A DNA stretch of 64,000 nucleotides from assembly GCF_030128825.1 (NCBI RefSeq), contig NZ_CP119127.1, positions 2,914,001 through 2,978,000 of the forward strand, read 5' to 3'. Source of the stretch: Sphingobium sp. WTD-1 (GTDB lineage: Bacteria; Pseudomonadota; Alphaproteobacteria; Sphingomonadales; Sphingomonadaceae). Under the pieces are notes generated by a model that saw only the letters and a list, made by a program, of their open reading frames with translations, did not search any database and was not told where the DNA came from. Below are positions 1-6,278 of the stretch, one piece after another. The translations under genes were made by a program, and so were the position numbers. How positions within the stretch are numbered: the stretch's first letter is position 1; each line of letters starts with the position of its first letter.

Positions 1-161
1 TCGGCTTCGGCGCCATCGGCAGCAGCGGTCATGCCGCGCTCGCCCAGCATTTCGGCCATGCGCTCGCCATCATAGACGTTCATCTGGCAGCCGAAGGATT
101 TGACCTGGAAGGTGGCCGGGCCCTTGCCGGCTTTATGTTCGGGGGCGTCGTTACGATTCAT
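1..161 (-). CDS. miaB: MiaB tRNA methylthiotransferase, N-terminal fragment
   Basis: Partial gene cut by the left edge of the window; only the first 53 or so residues are present. The start reads MNRNDAPEHKAGKGPATF and continues into VKSFGCQMNVYDGERMAEML, the hallmark N-terminus of the UPF0004 domain of MiaB, whose first cysteine (in FGCQMN) ligates the auxiliary 4Fe-4S cluster. MiaB is a radical-SAM enzyme that adds a methylthio group at C2 of N6-isopentenyl-A37 in tRNAs reading UNN codons. It lies 9 bases downstream of the acyltransferase stop on the same strand, so the order fur, acyltransferase, miaB is probably one transcription unit. The radical-SAM CxxxCxxC motif is off the window, so completeness cannot be judged. 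Confidence 0.93.
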   Translation of the reverse strand, partial: MNRNDAPEHKAGKGPATFQVKSFGCQMNVYDGERMAEMLGERGMTAAADGAEA

Positions 162-170
162 GCCGTCCAG

Positions 171-929
171 CTATACAGGCGCTTGGCCCGAAGAGGAAGG
201 TGGCAGCTGCGCGGCAATGCTTGCGGCGATCCGCTGGTGCGCGGTGGCGGCCAATATCTTGCGATCGGCGCAACTGGCCGGGTCGAACGGCTCCAGGAAA
301 CGGATGGTGACGGGCAGGCGGCCCTTGCGCTCCAGCAGCCGTTTGGCGTTGGCGCCGGCCGGCTCGTCACCATGCCAGGCGATCTCGGCGGTGGCGGCGC
401 CATAATCGATATGGACCGGCTGGATCATCACCGCGCGCGGCGGCGGCATTAGCACGGCGAGCAGCGAGGGCTTGAAGGGCAGCAGGCCACCGCCGTCGCT
501 GGTCGTGCCTTCCGGAAAAAGCGCGACCGGCTGGTGGCCGGCGAGCGCGGCACGCAGCGCATCGAGCTGGCCCGACAGGCTGCCGCGCTTCTCGCGCGAG
601 ACGAACAACGTGTTGTTCTGGGCCGCGAGCCAGCCGATCACCGGCCAGCTGGCAATGCCGTCATGCGCGACGAAAGCGGCTCCGGTGGCGTCAGCCAGGG
701 CAAGGATATCGACCCAGCTGACATGATTGGCGACCAGGAACATGTCGCTGTCGACCGGGCGACCTTCCACCCGGACGCGCGCGCCGACCGAGCGGGCCGC
801 CATCCCCAGGAAGCGGCGCGGCCAGGGAGATGGACGGCGAAACAGGCGCCACAAGAGGTGCGGGGGCAGGCAGAGCAGCAGGCTGCCCAGCAGGGCGCCG
901 ATGCGGCCTGCCCGACGCAGTGGCGCCAA
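171..929 (-). CDS. 1-acyl-sn-glycerol-3-phosphate acyltransferase family protein (PlsC-like)
   Basis: 252 residues, close to the usual PlsC length. Near the N-terminus is a hydrophobic stretch (IGALLGSLLLCLPPHLLW) suited to membrane anchoring. The acyltransferase block I HX4D is NHVSWVD near residues 68-74, and block III is FPEGTTSDGG near residue 138. These motifs define transfer of an acyl chain from acyl-ACP or acyl-CoA to lysophosphatidic acid at the inner membrane. The gene lies between fur (5 bases upstream) and miaB (9 bases downstream), a compact arrangement suggesting co-transcription. Family membership is clear; the exact acyl acceptor (LPA versus an ornithine- or other lyso-lipid) cannot be read from sequence. 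Confidence 0.9.
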   Translation of the reverse strand: MAPLRRAGRIGALLGSLLLCLPPHLLWRLFRRPSPWPRRFLGMAARSVGARVRVEGRPVDSDMFLVANHVSWVDILALADATGAAFVAHDGIASWPVIGWLAAQNNTLFVSREKRGSLSGQLDALRAALAGHQPVALFPEGTTSDGGGLLPFKPSLLAVLMPPPRAVMIQPVHIDYGAATAEIAWHGDEPAGANAKRLLERKGRLPVTIRFLEPFDPASCADRKILAATAHQRIAASIAAQLPPSSSGQAPV

Positions 930-933
930 GGCG

Positions 934-1356
934 TCAGTCCTTGCGGTCGAGGGCGACGCCGTACAGTTCCATGCGGTGGTCGACCAGGCGGAAGCCGAGC
1001 TTTTCGGCGATCTGCTTCTGCAGCAGTTCCAGTTCGGGATCGACGAATTCGATGACGTTGCCGGTTTCGACGTCGATCAGATGGTCATGATGCGATTCCG
1101 GGGCCGCTTCGTAGCGGGCACGGCCGTCGCCAAAATCGTGGCGCTCCAGAATGCCGGCTTCCTCGAACAGGCGCACGGTGCGGTAGACGGTGGCGATCGA
1201 GATGCCCGGATCGATGGTGGACGCGCGCTTGTGCAGTTCCTCGACATCGGGATGATCGGTCGCGTCGCTCAGCACCTGGGCGATGACCCGGCGCTGTTCG
1301 GTGATGCGCAGGCCCTTTTCGTGGCAAAGGGCTTCGACGTCGATCTTGCGGTTCAT
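934..1356 (-). CDS. fur: Fur-family metal-responsive transcriptional regulator (Fur/Mur)
   Basis: 140 residues, normal Fur length. The N-terminal winged helix contains the family signature ISIATVYRTVRLFEEAGIL (about residues 52-70). The dimerisation domain carries the metal ligands HHDH (residues 89-92) and a further glutamate-rich stretch. The CxxC pairs that bind structural zinc in enterobacterial Fur are absent, as in many alphaproteobacterial Fur/Mur proteins, some of which respond mainly to manganese. It would repress metal uptake genes when loaded with Fe2+ or Mn2+. It is the first gene of a fur-acyltransferase-miaB block, separated from the upstream mucR gene by an intrinsic terminator. 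Fur versus Mur cannot be decided from sequence. Confidence 0.93.
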   Translation of the reverse strand: MNRKIDVEALCHEKGLRITEQRRVIAQVLSDATDHPDVEELHKRASTIDPGISIATVYRTVRLFEEAGILERHDFGDGRARYEAAPESHHDHLIDVETGNVIEFVDPELELLQKQIAEKLGFRLVDHRMELYGVALDRKD

Positions 1357-1423
1357 GCGGGGGGCTGGCTCGCTTCAAAAATGGAAAAGTCGGACATTGC
1401 CTAGCCGCTTTTGTTCCAACGGA

Positions 1424-1452
1424 AAAGGGGCGCATCGTCGATGCGCCCCTTT
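1424..1452 (-). terminator. Intrinsic terminator of mucR
   Basis: A 12-bp perfect inverted repeat (AAAGGGGCGCAT at 1424-1435, paired with 1441-1452) with a 5-base loop lies between the mucR stop and the fur start. Read on the minus strand the stem is followed by TTTTCC, giving a modest U tract, so it should stop mucR transcription before fur. Confidence 0.8.
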
Positions 1453-1482
1453 CGCAATAGGTAAATACCGAAGTTGTGGGGC

Positions 1483-1908
1483 TTATTTGCCGCCACGGGT
1501 CCGGCGGCGCTTGGTGCCGAGGCCGATCTTCTTGGCCAGCGAGCGGCGCTGTTCGGCATAATTGGGGGCGACCATCGGGTAATCGGCCGGCAGGCCCCAC
1601 TTGGCGCGATAATCTTCGGGGGTCATCTGATAATGGGTCATCAGGTGACGCTTGAGCATCTTCAGCTTCTTACCGTCTTCCAGACAGATGATGTAATCCG
1701 GCTTGATCGATGCGCGCACCGAAACAGCCGGTTCCGGCTTGACTTCGGGGGCGGGCGCCGGGGTCGAAAGACCGGTCAGCGCGGCATGAACATTCTGGAT
1801 CAGGGTTGCGACGTCGGAAACAGCAACACTGTTGTTCGAAACGTGCGCAGCGACAATGTCGGAGGTCAGAGTGACGAGCAGTTCGCTCTGTGCCGATTCG
1901 TTTTCCAT
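1483..1908 (-). CDS. mucR: MucR/Ros-family zinc-finger transcriptional regulator
   Basis: 141 residues from the ATG at 1906-1908, chosen because AGGAA lies 9 bases upstream; a TTG 18 bases further upstream is an alternative without a better ribosome site. The C-terminal half has the MucR core IICLEDGKKLKMLKRHL followed by MTPEDYRAKWGLPADYPMV, including the Cys and His ligands of the prokaryotic C2H2-type zinc finger and the conserved YRAKWGLP segment. The N-terminal half is a low-complexity Ala/Pro linker. MucR proteins bind AT-rich DNA and control exopolysaccharide, motility and cell-cycle genes in alphaproteobacteria. The gene is monocistronic with its own terminator downstream; which genes it controls here is unknown. 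Confidence 0.93.
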   Translation of the reverse strand: MENESAQSELLVTLTSDIVAAHVSNNSVAVSDVATLIQNVHAALTGLSTPAPAPEVKPEPAVSVRASIKPDYIICLEDGKKLKMLKRHLMTHYQMTPEDYRAKWGLPADYPMVAPNYAEQRRSLAKKIGLGTKRRRTRGGK

Positions 1909-2019
1909 TTTTCTTGTTTCCTGCAAAGGCTTCTATTGTGCGACCCGCCTGAGGAAATGGATTCAGAGCGGTATATCTTGGCTAGACCCTGTGGCCTGCC
2001 TTCGCAAGAGAAGATTGCC

Positions 2020-2502
2020 TTAAACAAGCATGTCTATGCGAAAGCTCAATGCATCATGAAGCTTTCCGTCATTGCCGCGATAGTAACCGGGGCGACGATG
2101 TACATATTCGAAACCAATAGTCTCATAAAGTTTGACCGCCATGTTCGATGCGCGAACTTCCAGGTTCATCGACGTGATGCCACGGCGACGCGCCAGCGTC
2201 AGGCTGTGGCCCAGCAGGGACCGGCCAATGCCACGGCCACGCCATAGCGGATCGACCGCCAGCAGCAGTAGTTCGCATTCGTCCAGCACCGAACGGACCA
2301 GGGCGAAGCCGAGCGGGGCCGCATCGACATGGGCGATGGTCAGCCAGGTGCCGGGCATGGTCATGACGCCCGACAATTGGGGCAGGGTCCAGGCCTCGCC
2401 GAACAGCGGGTCGAAGGCGCGGGTCATCACTTCCATGGCGTCGGCGAGCGCATTGCGCTCGCCCTCATCATAGGTGTCGAGCGTCAGGCCGGCGGGGATC
2501 AT
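2020..2502 (-). CDS. rimI: RimI-like ribosomal protein alanine N-acetyltransferase (GNAT)
   Basis: 160 residues from the ATG at 2500-2502, which overlaps the tsaB stop as ATGA, so translation is coupled. The GNAT acetyl-CoA loop reads VDPLWRGRGIGRSLL (Q/RxxGxG/A motif), followed by MNLEVRASNMAVKLYETIGF, the standard RimI motif B (N-x-A-x-x-L-Y-x-x-x-G-F). RimI acetylates the N-terminal alanine of ribosomal protein S18 in E. coli; in many bacteria rimI follows tsaB as here. A much longer in-frame ORF extends upstream but that part is the out-of-frame shadow of tsaB. Confidence 0.9.
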   Translation of the reverse strand: MIPAGLTLDTYDEGERNALADAMEVMTRAFDPLFGEAWTLPQLSGVMTMPGTWLTIAHVDAAPLGFALVRSVLDECELLLLAVDPLWRGRGIGRSLLGHSLTLARRRGITSMNLEVRASNMAVKLYETIGFEYVHRRPGYYRGNDGKLHDALSFRIDMLV

Positions 2503-3131
2503 GAAGCGGCGCGCTCCGCGATCGTCTTGGCGTCGGCCTCGCGGCCATAGAGCGGGGAGGGGGCAAGCGGCGGCAGCTCTGCAATCAGGCTGTAGCGCGC
2601 AGCTTCGGGATAAAGGGCTATCGCGGTGCCGTCGCCGCGTGCGGTGACCAGCGCCTCGGCCCCGGTGCCGTAAAATTGCGTCATGTCCAGTTGGGTCGCG
2701 AGCGTGGCGATCGGCGTGGAGGCGGGCTGGGTCGTGGCGGTGCGGCCATCGGCCTCGAACAATTGCCAGAAGAGTTCGCCATGGCCGCCGGTGATGGTGA
2801 CGGCGATCGGACCTTCCTGATGGTCGGCGGCCGCCATCGCGGCGATCAGGCAAAAGGCGCTATAGCCATGGAGCGGCACCGACCAGGCGAGCGCCAAGGC
2901 GCGGGCGGCGGCGATGCCGATGCGCACGCCGGTAAAGCTGCCCGGCCCGACATCGACCGCGATCGCATCGGCGCGCCCGCCATCGGGCAGCGCGGCGATC
3001 GCGGGCAGCAGCGCTTCGGCATGGCCGCGGCCGACGATTTCATGAAAATGGCCGATTGGCTGGCCGTCTTCCAGCAGCGCAACGGACAGCGCCTGCGTGG
3101 CGGTGTCGATGACCAATATGCGCAAATTCAC
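2499..3131 (-). CDS. tsaB: tRNA N6-threonylcarbamoyladenosine biosynthesis protein TsaB
   Basis: 210 residues, ASKHA fold. The N-terminus ILVIDTATQALSVALLEDG is the phosphate-1 region, and DVGPGSFTGVRIGIAAARALALAW (residues about 60-83) is the signature of TsaB/YeaZ. TsaB is the non-catalytic partner of TsaD and TsaE in forming t6A37 in tRNAs reading ANN codons. Its stop overlaps the rimI start, and the nfuA gene ends upstream (82-base gap), the usual nfuA-tsaB-rimI arrangement in sphingomonads. Confidence 0.94.
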   Translation of the reverse strand: MNLRILVIDTATQALSVALLEDGQPIGHFHEIVGRGHAEALLPAIAALPDGGRADAIAVDVGPGSFTGVRIGIAAARALALAWSVPLHGYSAFCLIAAMAAADHQEGPIAVTITGGHGELFWQLFEADGRTATTQPASTPIATLATQLDMTQFYGTGAEALVTARGDGTAIALYPEAARYSLIAELPPLAPSPLYGREADAKTIAERAAS

Positions 3132-3213
3132 TCCCCCGAAGCCGCGGTGCCGATATGGATATGGCTGCGGTTAATCGATCCGGCGCGATTTGCCAAATCC
3201 GGTCATCGCAGCG

Positions 3214-3792
3214 TCAGACCGCGCGGACTTCCGTCACTTCCGGCACATAATGTTTGAGCAACTGCTCGATGCCGTTCTTGAGCGTGGCGGAGGAGGAGGG
3301 GCAGCCGGCACAGGCGCCCTGCATGCGCAGATAGACGGTGCCCTTGTCGAAGCCGCGATAGATGATGTCGCCGCCGTCATTGGCTACGGCCGGGCGCACG
3401 CGGGTTTCGATCAGATCCTTGATCTGGTCGACGATCTCGGCATCTTCTGGATCGTCGGTAAAAGCCTCTTCCTCGGCCGGGACGCTGAAGCCCGCAGCGG
3501 TGCCGGCGGCGAACAGCGGCATGTTGGCCGAGAAATGGTCAAGCAGGATCGAGAGGATTTCCGGCTTCACGTCGCTCCATTCGGCGCCTGGCGCGATCGT
3601 CACCGAAATGAAGTCGGCGCCGAAGAAGACGCCGGTCACGTCACCCAGGCCGAACAGCGCATCGGCCAACGGCGAGGCTTCCGCCTCTTCAGGGCTGGCG
3701 AAGTCGCGGGTTCCTGCAGCGCCCATGACGGCCTGGCCGGGGAGGAATTTGACGGTCGCCGGATTGGGCGTGAGTTCAGTCTCGATCAGCAT
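3214..3792 (-). CDS. nfuA: NfuA-type Fe-S cluster carrier (Nfu_N plus NifU C-terminal domain)
   Basis: 192 residues. Residues 1-90 form an Nfu_N (scaffold N-terminal) domain starting MLIETELTPNPATVKFLPG. The NifU-like C-terminal domain (about 118-190) contains RPAVANDGGDIIYRGF and the cluster-binding motif CAGCPSSSATLKNGIE with C161 and C164. Such proteins bind a 4Fe-4S cluster across a homodimer and deliver it to target apoproteins. The gene is divergent from the flavin-fold gene at 3898 with a 105-base gap that must hold both promoters. All key residues are present. Confidence 0.93.
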   Translation of the reverse strand: MLIETELTPNPATVKFLPGQAVMGAAGTRDFASPEEAEASPLADALFGLGDVTGVFFGADFISVTIAPGAEWSDVKPEILSILLDHFSANMPLFAAGTAAGFSVPAEEEAFTDDPEDAEIVDQIKDLIETRVRPAVANDGGDIIYRGFDKGTVYLRMQGACAGCPSSSATLKNGIEQLLKHYVPEVTEVRAV

Positions 3793-3897
3793 GGCCGCTA
3801 TGTGGCGACGTGCGCGCGCGAGATCAAGCGGTCAAACGGAACTTCGGCGGCGTCGGGCCATTTCCTTTGGTGAAGCCCCAGATAAGGAGATGGAAAG

Positions 3898-4368
3898 ATG
3901 AGCGACGACAAGGATATTCGCGAACGTTTCTGGACGGACCTGTCGAGCAGCCCGTTCCTGATGGTGGGGTTGCAGGGTGCCCATGCGCACAGCGTGCCGA
4001 TGACCGCGCAATTGGACAAAGATGCCGATCATTGCTTCTGGTTCTATACCAGTCGCGACAATCGGCTGGCGACGGGCGGCCCGGCGATGGCGCAGTTCGC
4101 GGCGAAGGATCATTATCTGTTCGCCTGCATCAACGGCACGCTGGTCCCCGAGACCGACGAGGCGGTGATCGACCGTTATTGGTCGAAGCAGGTCGAGGCC
4201 TGGTATCCGGGCGGACGGCAGGATCCCAACCTGCTGATGCTGCGCTTTGACCTTGGCACGGCGGAGATCTGGCGCGCTGATCTGTCGATCGGCGGGGTGT
4301 TCAAGATGATGTTCGGCGGCGATGTCCGGGCGGAGTTGCGCGACAAGCATGCCGAGGTCAGCCTCTAA
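3898..4368 (+). CDS. Pyridoxamine 5'-phosphate oxidase-fold (general stress protein 26-like) protein
   Basis: 156 residues. The split-barrel FMN-binding fold is suggested by SSPFLMVGLQG near the N-terminus, CFWFYTSRDNRLATGGPAMAQF (about residues 41-62) and the C-terminal EIWRADLSIGGVFKMMFGGDVR, which match general-stress-protein-26-like members of the PNPOx superfamily. These usually bind FMN or F420, with unknown substrate. AGGAGATGGAAAG precedes the start. It stands alone, divergent from nfuA and followed by a terminator. Confidence 0.85.
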   Translation: MSDDKDIRERFWTDLSSSPFLMVGLQGAHAHSVPMTAQLDKDADHCFWFYTSRDNRLATGGPAMAQFAAKDHYLFACINGTLVPETDEAVIDRYWSKQVEAWYPGGRQDPNLLMLRFDLGTAEIWRADLSIGGVFKMMFGGDVRAELRDKHAEVSL

Positions 4369-4387
4369 AGGACTGACATGATGTTGG

Positions 4388-4423
4388 GCGGCCGCGGGCG
4401 AAATCCCGTGGCCGCTTGCTTTT
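4388..4423 (+). terminator. Intrinsic terminator after the PNPOx-fold gene
   Basis: GCGGCCGCGGG (4388-4398) pairs with CCCGTGGCCGC (4405-4415), with one G-U pair, around a 6-base loop. TTGCTTTT follows. It sits 20 bases after the stop codon of the gene ending at 4368. Confidence 0.75.
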
Positions 4424-4647
4424 CGGCGGCATTTACCCCATATGTGCGGCAGCGCAGCATGGCCCTTGGGGCCCGATAGCGATTGGCAGCGTGATCGTTC
4501 CCGGCTCTGACAGGCCCTGGGGACCGGCCAATGACAGTCTGCGCCAAGCTTGAGGCTTCCCTATTCACGCGGGTCGTTTCCTAACCCGCCTTGCGCCCTT
4601 GCTGCGTCCGCAGACAGGTTGGCGCCCGGCCGACTTGTGAGTTTCTC

Positions 4648-6078
4648 ATGCATTTCAATGAACTTGGTCTTTCCGAGCCGATCATCAAGGCGCTTACCGC
4701 CAAGAAATATGCCGAGCCGACGCCGATCCAGCAAAAGGCCATTCCGGTCCTGCTGGAAGGCCGCGACCTGTGCGGCATCGCCCAGACCGGCACCGGCAAG
4801 ACCGCAGCCTTCGCGCTGCCCAGCCTCGACTATTTCGCGCGCAATCCCAAGCCGACGCCGATCAAGGGCTGTCGCATGCTGGTGCTGTCGCCGACCCGCG
4901 AGCTGGCCGCCCAGATCGCCCAGAGTTTCCGCGACTATGGCCGTTTCCTGCGCCTGTCGGTGGAAACCGTGTTCGGCGGCGTGCCGGTCAACAAGCAGAT
5001 CCGTGCCCTGTCGGCCGGCGTCGACATCGTCGTCGCCACCCCCGGCCGCCTGCTCGACCTGATCGACCAGCGCGCCTTCACCATCAAGGATACGGAAATC
5101 TTCGTCCTCGACGAAGCCGATCAGATGATGGACATGGGCTTCATCCACCCCCTGAAGCGTATTGCCAAGCTGTTGCCGCGCGATCGCCAGAACCTGTTCT
5201 TCTCGGCCACGATGCCCAAGGAGATCGAGGCGCTGGCCGGCCAGTTCCTCAATGATCCGGTCAAGGTCAGCGTCGCGCCGCAGTCGACCACGGCCGAGCG
5301 TGTCCGCCAGCAGCTGACCTTCGTCAACCAGGCGGAGAAGCAGGCGCTGCTGCATATCGTGCTGAAGACCGAGGAGATCGACCGCGCGCTGATCTTTACC
5401 CGTACCAAGCATGGCGCCGACCGCGTCGTGCGTTTCCTGGAGGGCGCGGGCATCCAGGCCTTCGCGATCCATGGCAACAAGAGCCAGGCGCAGCGCACCA
5501 CCGCGTTGCAGGCGTTCCGCCATGGCCATTGCAAGCTGCTGGTCGCGACCGACATTGCCGCGCGCGGCATCGACGTGTCGGGCGTGTCCCACGTCATCAA
5601 CTTCGAGATCCCGAACGTGCCGGAACAATATGTCCACCGGATCGGGCGCACGGCGCGTGCCGGCGCGGACGGCATCGCCATCAGCTTCGTGGCGGATGAT
5701 GAACGGCCTTATCTGAAGGCGATCGAGCGGGCGACCAAGGTGAAGCCCGAGATCGTGCCCCTGCCGGAGAATTTCCTGGAGGCCGTGCGCAACCTTCCCA
5801 AGCCCGCTCCGCAGCGCAAGGGGCCGAGCCAGAGCCCTGCCCAGCAGGCCAAGCGCGCCGAAGGCCAGCGTCGTTATCAGGATGGACAGAAGGCCCAGCG
5901 CGGCGCGCCCGACAAGGCTCGCCGGGGTGAAGGGGCCCATCGTGGCGAGGGTGCGCATCGTGGCGAAGGCGATGGTGCCGGCGCCAAGAAGAATTTCCGT
6001 CGTCGTCGTGGTGGCGGCGGTGGCGCCGTCGGCACGCACAAGGGCGCGGTCCAGCGCACCGGCGCACCGCGCGGCTAA
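4648..6078 (+). CDS. DEAD-box ATP-dependent RNA helicase, RhlE-like
   Basis: 476 residues from the ATG of MHFNELGLSE, the conserved start of the family. The Q motif is PTPIQQKAIP (residues 25-34), Walker A AQTGTGKT (45-52), then PTRELAAQI, a GG motif, TPGRLLDL, the DEAD box (VLDEADQM) and SAT. Domain 2 carries FTRTKHGAD, TDIAARGIDV and HRIGRTARAG. The last 100 residues are basic and low-complexity, with repeats HRGEGAHRGEG and an RRRRGG tract, a typical unstructured RNA-binding tail. RhlE-type helicases act in rRNA maturation, RNA decay and cold growth. The 279-base upstream gap contains the previous terminator and probably the promoter; I could not assign -35/-10 boxes. Confidence 0.93.
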   Translation: MHFNELGLSEPIIKALTAKKYAEPTPIQQKAIPVLLEGRDLCGIAQTGTGKTAAFALPSLDYFARNPKPTPIKGCRMLVLSPTRELAAQIAQSFRDYGRFLRLSVETVFGGVPVNKQIRALSAGVDIVVATPGRLLDLIDQRAFTIKDTEIFVLDEADQMMDMGFIHPLKRIAKLLPRDRQNLFFSATMPKEIEALAGQFLNDPVKVSVAPQSTTAERVRQQLTFVNQAEKQALLHIVLKTEEIDRALIFTRTKHGADRVVRFLEGAGIQAFAIHGNKSQAQRTTALQAFRHGHCKLLVATDIAARGIDVSGVSHVINFEIPNVPEQYVHRIGRTARAGADGIAISFVADDERPYLKAIERATKVKPEIVPLPENFLEAVRNLPKPAPQRKGPSQSPAQQAKRAEGQRRYQDGQKAQRGAPDKARRGEGAHRGEGAHRGEGDGAGAKKNFRRRRGGGGGAVGTHKGAVQRTGAPRG

Positions 6079-6087
6079 TAGCTGAGG

Positions 6088-6121
6088 CGTTCCGGGCGCT
6101 CCCCATGGGGCGTCCGGGACG
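6088..6121 (+). terminator. Probable terminator of the DEAD-box helicase gene
   Basis: An imperfect inverted repeat just after the stop codon: TCCGGGCGCTCCCC and GGGGCGTCCGGGA around a 2-base loop. There is no clear T run, so its strength is uncertain. Confidence 0.45.
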
Positions 6122-6278
6122 AACCGGTCTGGCGCACGCCATTTTGCTTCCGCGCCATATCTTCATTGTCGCATCGCGTGGGGCGCAAGAGCGGTTCCCC
6201 CTTCTGTGCGCGATGCTCCGAAGCCTCGGCGTGACCATCTTTGTCAGTGGTCATTCAGGAAAATGCCGTTAGGCTCCC

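Noticed and set aside
4563..4595. Hairpin GCGGGT...ACCCGC in the helicase leader as a riboswitch
   Set aside because: Only six base pairs with no recognisable aptamer; could be a cold-responsive structure but not supportable.
4561..6039. 492-codon minus-strand ORF opposite the DEAD-box helicase
   Set aside because: Antisense shadow of a gene with all helicase motifs.
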